Origin: Adiantum capillus-veneris
Taxonomy: Eukaryota > Streptophyta > Polypodiopsida > Polypodiales > Pteridaceae
Reading direction: 5' to 3'
DNA: 64,000 nt
Assembly: GCA_014529385.2 (NCBI GenBank)
Contig: CM043960.1
Location: forward strand, 26,615,896 to 26,679,895
Part shown: piece by piece, positions 12,370 through 24,068 of the stretch
How the letters are laid out: the number at the start of each line of letters is the position of its first letter
Numbering within the stretch: position 1 is the stretch's first letter
Notes under the pieces: model-generated
Database searches by the model: none
What the model was told of the DNA's origin: nothing
What the model saw: only the letters and a program-made list of their open reading frames with translations
Position numbers and translations under genes: made by a program

Positions 12370-12908
12370 AAGCTCCTAAAGGAGTAGATGATGACATACC
12401 AGATGCTTATCTTTTCAACATTGAAATGGTACCCAAATGGTCTCAGGAAATTGTTAGCATTCTCTCCTTCGGAAGTGAGTTTGATAATACGAAATGCGGA
12501 TCCAAACAACAAACAATTCGACAAACAAAAAACTTCCAGTTGATAGCAAGACGGCTGTATCATCTTGGATCTGACCTAATCCTACAATTATGTATAAATC
12601 CGGAAGAATTCGAGTGCTACCTTGAACAGGCACTTGTCCAGGGTTCTGCATTTCATTGCTCAACAGTGAAGACACACCAGAGACTGAAACAGTTAGGGGT
12701 TTACCGGCCAACTATGTATGCAGATACACATTCTTATGTTACCAATTGTACGATATGTAGTGCCAAATGACCAGTGGATCACGCAATTTTGTTTCAGGTA
12801 AACATAACACCTGCATGGAGTCAATATATCATTGACTTCTTAACCACCAAGACGTTCCCTGAGAACATCACAAGAGCACGGAAAAACGCTATAGAGCTGG
12901 AAGCACGT
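12370..12908 (+). pseudogene. pol: Integrase N-terminal modules of B (copy 1 and start of copy 2)
   Basis: Copy 1 runs from PKWSQEIVSIL through FQLIARRLYHLGSD to the zinc-finger part FHCSTVKTHQRLKQLGVYRPTM...CTIC (about 12430-12767). After a TGA at 12768 a second copy starts with PAWSQYIIDFL (about 12811) and reaches EAR at 12908, where element C is inserted. It resumes at 21642 with DFQLIGNQLYKREKD. The two copies share the order WSQ..I..L, then FQLI....LY, then the H2C2 finger and the (Y/W)RP or WWPT block. The tandem duplication is also present in element A. Confidence 0.75.
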
Positions 12909-14028
12909 TGTGAGCGGGATGAAAACACACAGCGCCTCTATAACGACCCGACACACACTCTTGGGAAGATACACACAAACACACTATGGGGCAACACTCT
13001 GCTTACACAACCACCTGGCCGAGACAGGAAACACACCAATGGAGTGAGAGGAGAGAGACTATCCACTTGCCCACTCCACACAGAGACACACACATACACA
13101 CACACACCCAAAAATTTAGCTCAAAAGAGGAGAATTTCTGATGTTTAGATACAAATGAGCTTGGGCCAACACCAATGGGGCAAACAGCTCACACAATATG
13201 GGTAAAAGATACCAGATACAATCACAACTTGGAGCGGAAGCTTCGCTCATAGGAGAAAAAGAGTGAGGAATTTGGCAAAATGGACAGCGCCATCGCGTCC
13301 GGAACAGCCCAAAACCCCAGTCTACAATGTCAAAGTGCTCAAATCCGACCTCGGATGAGCAGTTTACGGCCAAAACAGGGTCCAAAGTGAGCAAAAACAC
13401 AACTGCGGCTGTTCCTCCTCTCTTCTCCACGTTTTTTATGGTCTTCTCTCAGTTTTTTCAGTTCCCACACTTAGATTTTTTATTTGGGCACCCTTGGCCT
13501 TTTAGATGACCTCAAACGGACCCCGAACAGGCCAAAAACTGACCTCGCAGTGCATAGTTGTCACCCTGCTGCATCCTTGCGCACACCTGGCACTCATTTC
13601 TTTTCAATAATGCGTATCGCAACCACGTGAAGTGGCCCCAAAAAGTGGTCCTAATGATGACCTTTTTGCATAATTCTCACAAGAAAACACCCACGTTGTG
13701 TCCGTATTCATCCACGTGCAAGTATTGACCCCGTTCGGCCTCCTGACGCCACTAGATGCCATCTGACGCACCTGCTTACCTCATGTCGTCGGCCCGCGGA
13801 TAGCTTCCTCGAGAAGTTTTACGCGCTCACAACTCCTCTTTATTATAGAAAAAACACAGTGGTACTGGTAATAGTGAAAATCGATGCACTATGTACACCA
13901 TGTCCTACCTGTACACATGTGGGCCCCACGTAACCACCTGGCTCTGAAAAATGGGCAATTCTTTATTTGATGCACCATGCATGTATATGTACATATGCGC
14001 AATCCCTTGCTCCAAAAAACTCCTGACA
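12909..14028 (-). repeat. 3' LTR of element C
   Basis: This 1,120-bp LTR pairs with 20490-21637. It is CA-rich near 13080-13110. On the minus strand it starts TGTCAGGAGTTTTTTGG, preceded by the purine-rich AGGGGATGGGCAAATTA, a plausible but imperfect polypurine tract. Confidence 0.92.
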
Positions 14029-14043
14029 TAATTTGCCCATCCC

Positions 14044-17000
14044 CTAGCCTGCTAGATCATTCATGATCAGCAGCAGCAAAGAGAGATATGAGACTCGCCG
14101 CATCACAGGCTCCTCATCCCTCACCAACACTACTTGATCCACAGACAGCTCATCTTGCTCCACCATCATCAATCTAGCATGATACAATTTAAGACGCAAT
14201 CCATTTACCCTTGACTTATGTAGAACACCATCCAGGTTAGCCAGCTGATATGTGCCATTTGGAAAACACTCCACTACCTTGAAAGGGCCTTCCCACTTAA
14301 TTTGAAACTTCTTTTGGAAGGTGTTGTCCAGCTTACTGTTGTAGCGCAAAACCAAGTCATGTTTCTTGATACCCTTACTTTTGACCTTTTCATTTATCTT
14401 TGCCAAAGCCTTATCTTGCATCTGCCCATAATGCTCCAATGCGCTCACCCTATCCAACTGGACCTCTTGTAACTGCAAGAGCCTCTCTTTGAATGCATCA
14501 CTAGGCGGCCCAAGAAACTTCTCTAACATCTTGACCGCAGGCAACTCTACCTCCACAGGCAATAGTGCTTCCTTTACATACACCAAATGAAATGGAGTAA
14601 ACCCTGTACCTGTCTTCACCGAAGTACGGTAAGTCCATAATGCACTAGGAAATTCCAAATCCCAATTCTTTCCTTGGTGCTCTGTCACTTTAGAAAGAAT
14701 TTGTACCAACTCACCATTGAATCTTTCATTTAAGCCATTACACTGCGGGTAATAATGAGTGGTATGCTAGTGCCTAATCTTCATCTTTGTGCATAAGAAG
14801 TCTAGCAGTTTAGCTCTAAAGCCAGGCCCCTTATCTGAAAGTAGCTCCAGTGGCACCCCAAACTTGCAACATATTTCATCATACACAAATTTTGCCACAT
14901 CCTTTGCAGTGATCTGTTTTACTGCTATAGCCTCTTCCCATCTAGAGAGATAGTCCACTGCCGTCAAAATATAGCTTTTGCCCCTGCTTGTGATAGGTAA
15001 CGAGCCTATTGCATCAATCCCCCACTTTTCAAACACATCAAACACCATAATGGTTTTTCGTAGCTCTGGCTTCAACACTCTCTTCCCAAATGCTTGACAC
15101 CTATTGCAAGACCTACACCAATGGTGAACATCCTTGTGCAAACTAGGCCATACATACCCCTCTTGCAAAATCTTATGCAAGGTGATCTTTAGAGCAAAAT
15201 GGCCACCACATGCGCCTTCATGATTCTCTTCCAACACTCTGTAAAGCTCCTCCCGCCAAGGTACACGTTTCAACACGAGATCAGCCCCTTTCATGTATAA
15301 GACATCACCAATCAATTTGTACCTGTATGCTCTATGCACAAAGCCATACTTCTTAGACTTCTGAATCTCCTTTGGAATGATTCCTGTTAGCAAAAACTCC
15401 TCTTCTTGAGCCAAACTTTCCCGGCCATGATAAAGAGGTAAAGTGGTCCTCAACACAAATAGCTCCCCAATCATGCCTTGAGCTGCTTCATGTGCCTCTC
15501 CATTTAGAGCATGTTCAATGTGTCTGATGATCCATGCTTCGAACTTTTTTAACAGGCCTTTAATTCTGAAGCACATTTCCTTCAATGAGGTGTTCTTGCT
15601 CTTCCACACACCCAGCACTTGCTTCACCACTAACAAGGCATCACCTTTTATGCTCAACCTTCGAACCCCATGCTTCAAACAAATGTGTAATCCGGATTCC
15701 AGAGTAGCATATTCAGCCTCATTGTTACTATGAGCATCCAGTTTGAACCCTCTCTTCCATACTAGCTTCCCCTCTGGATCATAAAGTGCTATACCCCCTG
15801 AAGCTGCATCATGGCTCTTTCTGTATGAACCATCAAACAACAACACATGTGCATTGCTGATCTGTGGCACTTCTTCAACTACCTTTCTCACCACCTCTTC
15901 CTTAACAATAAGGGGATTCTCCTTGTAGGTCAACAAATCAGCTAGGGTAGCCCTTGTACTATCTTCCACTAGAAAAGAGAACTCAAACTCTTGCAGCTCA
16001 ATTACCCATTTCTTCACCACATTTGACATGTTAGTACCATTAATTAACTGTGGCAAAAAGGCATAACTCGTCAAGAAAACAAAAGGTCGTGGTAGCAAGT
16101 AATGACAAAATCGTCGACAAGCAAATATTACACTGGCCATCACTAGCTCTACTTCCGATAACTTTCTCTCCGCTACCAACTTCACTCGGCTTGCACAATA
16201 CACTGGCCTCATATAATGGCTGCCCTTCCCCTTTTGCAATAGCATGGCTCCAATGGCATCATCCCCTACTGATGGATTTACATAAAACACTTTCTCCCAA
16301 TCAGGAGCCTGCATGGCTGACAACCCCCCTAACACCTCTTTCACCTCTTGAAACACTTCTTCACACTTGTCATCCCATTGCAATGGATCATGCTTTGACA
16401 CTTGCTGTAATGGATAAAGAAGCTGCGAAGACAATGGAATAAACCGTGCCATGTACTTCACTTTGTGTATAAAAGTTGCCAATTGCTTCGTACTCGTAGG
16501 TGATGGAAGAAGAATAATAGACTTAACCTTATCTGGATCAGCCTCAATGCCATTTTCTGACACCATATGGCCCAATAACTTCACCCTTGGCTGTGCTAGA
16601 TGACATTTCTTTGGATTTAGTTGTCCTCCACATTCATCATATCGAGCCAATACCATCTGCAGCTTCTCATGGTGTTCAGCCCTACTGCTATAAACACAGA
16701 AGTCATCCATAAAAGCTTTAACACAACTACCAATGAATGGTTCCAACACCCAATTTGCTCTCTCTTGGTAGAAGGAAGGTCCATTTGACAACCCAAATGG
16801 CAATATTGTGTAGCAATAACAGCCCCATGGCGTAATAAAAGTGGTCTTTGTGCGGTCTTTAAGAGCAATCTTCAATTGAAAATAGCCTGAAAAACCATCA
16901 CACACACTGTACCTCTCATAACCTGCCACTGAATCCAAGATCTGATTGATGAATGGAAGAGGATATGGGTTCTTCTTAGTGGCTGCGTTTAAGGGTTTAA

Positions 17001-17601
17001 AATATACACAAATTCTCCACTTCCCATCCTTTTTTGGATTGACTACAACTGGTGGACTCACCCATTCTGTGGTCTCCACAGGGACTATGAACCCTGCCTT
17101 CAACAACTTGTCCACCTCTTCTCGCAAGGCTTCCATTTTCTCTTGAACCATCCTTCTTAGCCTTTTCCGCATTGGCTTAGCACCTTCTTTCAGCTCTATA
17201 TGCATCTCTTCGCCCTTGAACCCTCTGATCTCTTCATATGAAGTAATGAACAAATCAGGAAAACTAGCCAGCATGTGCAAATATATATCCTTCTCCATAG
17301 CTGAGAGGTCTCCACTAATCATTTGTGTCATCAATTCCTGCTTCTTTGACAACTCAACCTTGGTTTGCATCAGCCCTTCAATCACTTCATAAGGCCCTTC
17401 ACTTTCATCTTCAACCTCATTCGCAAATGCAACTAAACCAAACTCTTGGATTTCTTTGTCCATCAAAAGAAATGCAACATCAGCATCCTCATCACTGCTG
17501 GTAGTGCTATCACTGTACTCATCTGTCAGCGTGGAAGAGTCTTCATCACTAGACTCATCCTCATCTTCATAAAGCTCCTCTAATCGTTTCCTTGTGTCCA
17601 T
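14044..17601 (-). pseudogene. pol: pol of element C: RT, two RNase H domains, integrase
   Basis: Tat-type Ty3 pol on the minus strand. RT shows YSVCDGFSGYFQ and AFMDDFCVYS. The ordinary RNase H has lost key acids: YVNPSVGDD where IDAS is expected, and LTSYAFL where TDH is expected. It is followed by an extra RNase H of the archaeal type with LLFDGSYRKS, NNEAEYATLESGL and KGDALLVVKQ; the last site reads GEAHEAA, with His where Asp is usual. The integrase has an H2C2 finger (HEGACGGHF ... CRSCNRC), catalytic D (GIDAIG), D (LSDKGPGF) and E (NGLNERFN), and a GPF-type C-terminal segment (KWEGPFKVVE). I see no chromodomain. A TAG at 14767-14769 stands in for an expected Gln codon. Confidence 0.88.
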
Positions 17602-17652
17602 ATTATAAAGCTTCTTGGTACCTGTCTTTCCATAGAGGCTAATCGTACCATG

Positions 17653-19410
17653 TCACCAATCTTGAACAGCTCCCACTGCACGTAATTATGGTCTGCCTAG
17701 TATAATAGGATATGCTCCCAACCCTGCTGGCATCACATGAAAATCAACCACTGCCTTTGCATCATATGCCTCCACTTCTAAGCTCTTTACAACACCCAAG
17801 AATTTTACTTTTTGATGGTTTGCCAATCTGATCCGGAAACCTGACACCCCAGCCACTGTGAGACCCATCTTCTCAACGCATGAGTATGTTATGACGCATA
17901 TTTGGGCTCTGCCATCCACATAACCTTGTCCCAAATTTTTCCTTTTATGCCACACATCTACTATTGGACAAATGTCTGGTAGCTCATCCATTGCCAACAC
18001 CTTTACTGAACCTCTCTCTAGCTCTTTCTCCATTGGGTTAACCATCCTCTTCCACTGTCGCTTTAGCTTAGGCACCATCTCTATAAGCTGCCCAAAAGTA
18101 ACATCTGCCTTCCTGCTTGTCAGATCCTCCTTCAAGTCATAGCTTAATTGCCCATCCCCTAGTGGAAAATCTGAAACATGAAACTTTCGACGAGCTCTCC
18201 TTTTCCTCTTGGCCTTGACATCCTCGCCTTCATGGCTCCTTCCTTTTTTCTTACTAGGACCTGGGGAACTTCTTCCTTCCTTATCCTCTGTGGTCCTCTT
18301 CCCAATTGGCATCACTAATGTATCCTCTAGCTTTGATGCCTTCTCCAAGGTAACTACACTTAGCACTTTTGTCTTTCCCTTTTCCTCCTGGGTCAGTCCA
18401 CTAGTTCCTTCGTCTCCCTTAATTTCGATGCCATAATCATTTGACCTAGTTAGCACTTGTCTTGGCAATGGATACATGTCTCCCCCCATCCTTGGTGGCT
18501 TATCACATTGTGAGCTGATGTGACCCAACTCTCCACAATTATAACATGTGGGCGTCTGCCTCCAAAACCTACCATTGCTTTGTCCAACACCATTCCTAGG
18601 CCTTTCTTCACCTCCTGGCTGATTTGCAAGCCTCCCTTGACCTCGATTATTTCCCACTTGACCTAGCATGTTTAGGCTGAGATTCTTCATCAAATCTACC
18701 ACTTGCCTCATGTCTTGCCTTAGCCCATCATCTTGCACCGATGTAGTGACCACTGCTGGCATAACCTGAGTAGTAACACGAACCACTGGTTCATGATGAA
18801 CCCCTGACATGCAACCTTGTAAAGACTCTATAGGCTGAAATTCAGACCTCATGGGCAAAGACTCCACCCCTAACTAGCTCATTTTCCTCAACTTCCACTC
18901 TTTGTTCCTTGCTACCTCTAGTGCATCTTCATATGTCCTAGGCTTCTTTAGCTCCACTCTCCAACGTATATTCTCCCAAAGACTAGCCAAGAACCTGTCC
19001 TTCTTCATCATGTCAGGCGGGGGTACCTGTGGTGCTAAGGCCTTGCACATCCGCTCCCATGCCAATGAGAACTTACGTATGTACGCATCTACTAGCTCAC
19101 CTTCCTTTTGCACTAAAGATTGTACTTCTTGCCACACTTTGTCAGGATCTTCTATCTTCACAAACTCCACTTCCAATCCATGCCTTAGATTGTCCCAACT
19201 CAATCTTACAAGTGGATCAGCCACACGCAACTCCTCTTCAAATGTTTTGGACCAGACTCGTGCATCACTCTTCAAACAAATTTGGAGAAGACGTAACATC
19301 TGCGCAGGGTCATGAATCTAGTTGCTAATGCAGGCAACCTCCATCTTTTCCAAAAAATCTTCCACATCTTCATCACTTCTTCCATGAAACTCCGGATAAG
19401 AGAAAGCCAT
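17653..19410 (-). pseudogene. gag: gag and protease of element C
   Basis: The start ATG (19410) gives MAFSYPEFHGRSDEDVEDF, a typical gag beginning. The gag core follows (WSKTFEEELRVADP, YIRKFSLAWERM), then a zinc knuckle CYNCGELGHISSQC and basic stretches. A protease-like segment with VDGRAQICVIT and PIILGRP comes last. The frame runs on into pol at 17601. In-frame stops lie at 19318-19320 (TAG), 18874-18876 (TAG), 17686-17688 (TAA where Trp is expected after GRP) and 17653-17655 (TGA). The TAG codons fit CAG to TAG changes, that is C-to-T decay. No frameshift is seen. Confidence 0.85.
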
Positions 19411-20489
19411 GGCTACCCAAGTTACAATGCTTTGAGAACCCCTTCGAACACATGTGCAAGAACCCAAAAATTTTCACTACCCAATCCCCAGAAACTTCAA
19501 TGGAGCTCAACTTTAGATAAGGACAAACACATGCACATCAAATGAGTTTTCATAGTTAATCATTGGAATTACAACAGGCAAAGGACATTCTAGGATCTCT
19601 CGTAATCTTCTTGGCCCGAATATAAAGACTATGCGCTGCTGGAAAAAAAAATTCCTGGACACATGAACATTTATCTGGATTCTTTCAGTTAAATGAAATG
19701 GAGTGAATTGAGGGCCATTTTGATCATCCATTAAAGCCAACCATGCAGCTCCCAAGAAAGCACACCTGTCTTATCCTCTGATTTTTCCAAATTTCAGCAG
19801 CATAACAGCATAAATGGCTCAAAAGACCAAAAAACCAGCCATCACAATTTGAAAATTTTTGGCAGAGTTTCCCTAGAAGTAGAGCAGTAGGAACCCAAAA
19901 TATAGACTGTATATATATGCATAAACTGTCAACAATAGAACCCGAGCATCAAATAGGACTCACTAGTACATAGCCTATGGCGAGGTCACAAAAAGGGTGC
20001 TCCAGCTACCTGTATCACCGAAAGGATCTCCACATTTGAGAATCCCCCAGCTCAATAAAAACCTCACACTATCGACCCTCACACGAAGGCTAATGCAAAT
20101 CGCGTATAGTCAAGTCTCAGAAATGACTATCTTCCAGACCAAGTCTCAGAAATGGTTGGGACTGCCAAATAAAACCATATATGGCTCCACAAAGGTGTAC
20201 CATGGCAGTTTCCACAAGTAACGTATAATCCAACAGAAAATGCGCTCAAACAGGCGCCAAGTGATGCATACCCACAACAACTGCAAGTGACACCAATGCT
20301 AGTATATCACTGTACTCCAGCTACCTGTACCTGTGTGAATCACCTGTACCTGTACCTCTCCCTGTAACCTGTAACCTGTAACCTATAACCTGTAATCTAC
20401 AACCTGCAACCTGTAATCCCGAAGCTCGAAGCTTGAAGCTTGAAGCAAAAGGTACTCAAAGAAGATCCTCCGTGGGGGCACCAAAAGAA
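19411..20489 (-). other. Leader of element C, with primer-site region
   Basis: About 1.1 kb without a gene lies between the 5' LTR and gag. On the minus strand, TGGTGCCCCCACGGAGGA (from about 20484 downward) lies six bases inside the LTR and is a likely primer-binding site; I did not identify the tRNA. A tandem of CCTGTAA-like 7-mers lies at 20361-20416. Confidence 0.5.
20361..20416. repeat. 7-bp tandem repeat (CCTGTAA)n in the C leader
   Basis: Consecutive CCTGTAA units with variants (CCTATAA, CCTGCAA) lie close to the primer site. They resemble, but do not match, the plant telomere repeat CCCTAAA. Confidence 0.7.
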
Positions 20490-21637
20490 TGTGAGCGGGA
20501 TGAAAACACACACAGCGCCTCTATAACGACCCGACACACACTCTTGGGAAGACACACACACACACACACTATGGGGCACCACTCGGCTTACACAACCACC
20601 TGGCCGAGACAGGAAACACACCTATGGAGTGAGAGGAGAGAGACTATCCACTTGCCCACTCCACACAGAGACACACACATACACACACACACCCAAAAAT
20701 TTAGCTCAAAAGAGGATAATTTCTGATGTTTAGATACAAATGAGCTTGGGCCAACACCAATGGGGCAAACAGCTCACACAATATGGGTAAAAGATACCAG
20801 ATACAATCACAAATTGGAGCGGAAGCTTCGCTCATAGGAGAAACTTACACAAAAAAAATAGAAGAAAAAGAGTGAGGAATTTGGCAAAATGGATAGCGCC
20901 ATCGCGTCCGGAACGGCCCAAAACCCCAGTCTACAATGTCAAAGTGCTCAAATCCGACCTCGGATGAGCAGTTTACGGCCAAAACAGGGTCCAAAATGAG
21001 CAAAAACACACCTGCGGCTGTTCCTCCTCTCTTGTCCACGTTTTTTCTGGTCTTCTCTCAGTTTTTTCAGTTCCCACACTTAGATTTTTTATTTGGGCAC
21101 CCTTGGCCTTTTAGATGACCTCAAACGGACCCCGAACAGGCCAAAAACTGACCTCGCAGTGCATAGTTGTCACCCTGCTGCATCCTTGCGCACACCTGGC
21201 ACTCATTTCTTTTCAATAATGCATATCGCAACCACGTGAAGTGGCCCCAAAAAGTGGTCCTAATGATGACCTTTCTGCATAACTCTCACAAGAAAACACC
21301 CACATTGTGTCCGTATTCATCCACGTGCAAGTATTGACCCCGTTCGGCCTCCTGACGCCACTAGATGCCATCTGACGCACCTGCTTACCTCATGTCGTCG
21401 GCCCGCGGATAGCTTCCTCGAGAAGTTTTACGCGCTAACAACTCCTCTTTATTATAGAAAAAACACAATGGTACTGGTAATAGTGAAAATCGATGCACTA
21501 TGTACACCCTGTCCTACGTGTACACATGTGGGCCCCACGTAACCACCTGGCTCTGAAAAATGGGCAATTCTTTATTTGATGCACCATGCATGTATATGTA
21601 CATATGCGCAATCTCTTGCTCCAAAAAACTCCTGACA
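20490..21637 (-). repeat. 5' LTR of element C
   Basis: This 1,148-bp LTR is nearly identical to 12909-14028 except for scattered substitutions, CA-repeat length changes, and an extra segment of about 26 bp near 20845 that contains a run of A. Confidence 0.92.
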
Positions 21638-22799
21638 ACGTGACTTTCAGTTAATTGGGAATCAACTCTATAAGCGGGAAAAGGACAATCAACTTAGAAT
21701 CTGTGCAAGTGAAAGCGAATAACTGCTGATTCTAGAGCATGCACATAGCGGAATAAGTGGAGGCCATTTTTCGGGCATTAACTCGGCAAAAATTGTCTTA
21801 ACCGCACGAATTTGGTGGCCTACATTGCACATGGATGCTGAAGAGTTCGTAAAGCGTTGTGACGCATGTCAATGCACCAAGATGCCAATAAAAAGAGATG
21901 AGATGCCATTACGGCCAATGATGGGAGCAAGAGCATTTACAAAATGGGGCATTGATTTTGTGGGACCTATATCACCCCCTGCATATCGCACCCATACCCA
22001 ATATATCATTGTGGCTACGGACTATCTCACAAAATGGGTCGAAGCCAAAGAAACACAAAAAGCTGATGCACGCACCACGGCACAATTTTTGTATGACAAT
22101 GTTTTTGTACGTTACGGGTTACCAATAGAAATTGTCAGTGATCGTGGAACACATTTTCTCAATGAAGTCATTGAATATCTGCTAGAGGAATTCATGGTCA
22201 TACATAGGAAATCCGCACCATACCATCCACCCGCCAATGGGCAAGTTGAGGCCACAAATAAAACACTATGCACGGTTCTCACTAAAATAGTGTCAGAATC
22301 AAGAACAGATTGGGATCAACAGCTACACTCAACACTATGGGCATACAGGGTAGCTTACAAAACATCAATAGGAACAACACCATACAACATGGTATTTGGC
22401 CTAAATGCTATACTACCCATAGAGTTTTTAATCCCAACTCTACGAGTAGCAAAAATCTTGGAATGGACAGGGCATAAGCTCTCTTCGAGGATTGATGATC
22501 TTGAAAAGCTAGATGAACTCCGCTTACGAGCTGTCGCTTCAATATATGCTAAAAAGAGAAGACAAAAAGAATTTTTTGACAAACATGTGCGTACCAAAGA
22601 GTTCAAAACAGGTGATTACGTACTTGTTTATATCTTGAAGCAACATGCCAAGAAACTTAAAAAGCGAGGGATGGGACCATTTGTGATTAGTCATCTATCA
22701 CAAAGTGGAGCTGTCAAGCTTGCTACACTAGCAGGTGAAGAAATGCCAAACTGGATTAGTGGATGTCGACTGAGGAGGTATCATCTACCACTCACATAG
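21638..22799 (+). pseudogene. pol: Integrase of element B (continues after element C)
   Basis: The frame resumes at 21642 and finishes the second zinc-finger module (AHSGISGGHF ... CDACQ), with one TAA at 21720. The catalytic core has D in GIDFVGPI, D in VSDRGTHF and E in NGQVEATNK; all three acids are present. The C-terminal part includes LPIEF, LEWTGHKLS, a basic helix and WISGCRLRRYHLPLT. A TAG (22797-22799) ends the frame, but the next ORF starts four bases on in the same frame. In element A the homologous sequence runs on without an aligned stop, so integrase and the second protease were probably one polyprotein. Confidence 0.88.
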
Positions 22800-22802
22800 G
22801 AG

Positions 22803-24068
22803 ATGCTCCAACAAATTCATCAAGGAAAACAAAGAATGAAGGAAAAACAGCGAGTACGGGAGGAAGCTCAAGCCGAAGCACAAGAACGCATTGCAAAAAG
22901 ACGGCTTCTGCGACAACTACAACAAAGTGGACCACCATTGAGAATAAATGCCATTCGACTGACGAAGTTGGAGAAGGAAATAGTGGAGCCAATAATTATG
23001 GTAAAAGTGGGCAGCAATCAAGTTGAATCAACAGCATTGCTTGATTCGGGTGCTCAAGCAAATTTAATCTCTTACGGATTATACCAACAGCTCAAAGTCA
23101 CAGATCAACTTCATCCTACTCCTCAAGTACTGGAAAGTACCACATCACATCCGTTCAAAACATTGGGATGGACCATATTGCATGTACAGATACATCAATA
23201 TATTTATCCACACAAATTCTATGTGGTGACAGATGAAAGCACACAACACCAAATGATGCTGGGGCAACCTTGGCAAAAAGCATACAATGTGCAGATAGAT
23301 TGGAAAGCAAAGGCGGTCAAAATTCAACATGAACATGAACAACAAGTGATAGCTTTTGCTCAGCAATACAAGCATGATCAACTGCAAGCCATGCAATCAC
23401 TGGAAACAACGCCCAAAGCACAAATGCCATTAAAGAACAGGATACCCGCGACAAACAATCAAGTAAAAGCCAACCATGCTAATTACAGACATATGAAGTC
23501 ACCAGCCGCAATGCAAAGATCTAGGCTACCAAAACCAGGGAAACAAGTATGGATGCGGAAGGATAGAAATGACAGGGCGGACACACAACAATGCAACCAC
23601 AAAATTCCAACGAAGCAGATGGTTCCACCACAAACCAAGGGCATAAAACAGATGTGGATCCCAAAGAAAATGCTTAGCAATAACCCAAATGTCACTCACA
23701 TTTGGATACCAAAGCAAAAGCAAGCGGAACTATCTTTAGTACAATCGACAATGAAAAGCAGACAGCTGAATTTCAAAAAGGAAAACCGACATATGTGGAT
23801 GCCGATGAAAGACAAACCAGAGGCAAACAAGAAAGTGCCAAACTATCTACAAAAATCGGCAGCAACAAAATACCAATGGAAAGCCAAGGCCATAAGACCC
23901 ATAGCTATTACATCCCAGCCAATTCTATCCTCAGAAACAGCTACGACTCCATCAACAGCATCGGCAAAGCAATTGCCTCTTGCCAAAAGGACAATTAAAC
24001 AGAGAGCAGTAGAGTTACAACTGCTACTTGCAAAAAAAGCAGGAAACCTTGACGGCAAATGCCAATAA
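22803..24068 (+). CDS. Second retropepsin-like domain with W-x-P-K repeats (end of B polyprotein)
   Basis: This 421-residue intact reading frame follows integrase in the same frame. A Gln/Glu/Lys/Arg-rich helix (residues 1-50) leads into a retropepsin-like domain. TALLDSGAQANLIS (about residues 77-90) holds the catalytic DSGA, and HQMMLGQPWQKAY (about 148-160) is the counterpart of the usual LGRP segment. The remaining 240 residues are basic and carry W-I/M-P-K-like motifs (KQMWIPKK, THIWIPKQK, RHMWMPMK) and YQWKAKA. The end has TIKQRAVELQLLL. Element A has a matching decayed version in the same place. The first protease lies before RT, so this is a second one. Its function is unknown; a DNA-, RNA- or capsid-binding tail is possible. 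Confidence 0.7.
   Translation: MLQQIHQGKQRMKEKQRVREEAQAEAQERIAKRRLLRQLQQSGPPLRINAIRLTKLEKEIVEPIIMVKVGSNQVESTALLDSGAQANLISYGLYQQLKVTDQLHPTPQVLESTTSHPFKTLGWTILHVQIHQYIYPHKFYVVTDESTQHQMMLGQPWQKAYNVQIDWKAKAVKIQHEHEQQVIAFAQQYKHDQLQAMQSLETTPKAQMPLKNRIPATNNQVKANHANYRHMKSPAAMQRSRLPKPGKQVWMRKDRNDRADTQQCNHKIPTKQMVPPQTKGIKQMWIPKKMLSNNPNVTHIWIPKQKQAELSLVQSTMKSRQLNFKKENRHMWMPMKDKPEANKKVPNYLQKSAATKYQWKAKAIRPIAITSQPILSSETATTPSTASAKQLPLAKRTIKQRAVELQLLLAKKAGNLDGKCQ

Larger units (their letters stand above)
12909..21637 (-). mobile_element. Element C: Tat-like Ty3/gypsy element nested in B
   Basis: LTRs lie at 12909-14028 (3') and 20490-21637 (5'), ending TGTGAG...CTGACA on the plus strand. A 4-bp ACGT flanks both sides (12905-12908 and 21638-21641); the usual 5-bp duplication is not exact. 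Removing C and one ACGT restores an open B frame across the junction (E-A-R then D-F-Q). The internal part encodes gag-pro-RT-RNase H-archaeal-type RNase H-integrase in one minus-strand frame from 19410 to 14044 with five stops. LTR divergence is small apart from one indel of about 26 bp, so C is younger than B. Confidence 0.92.
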
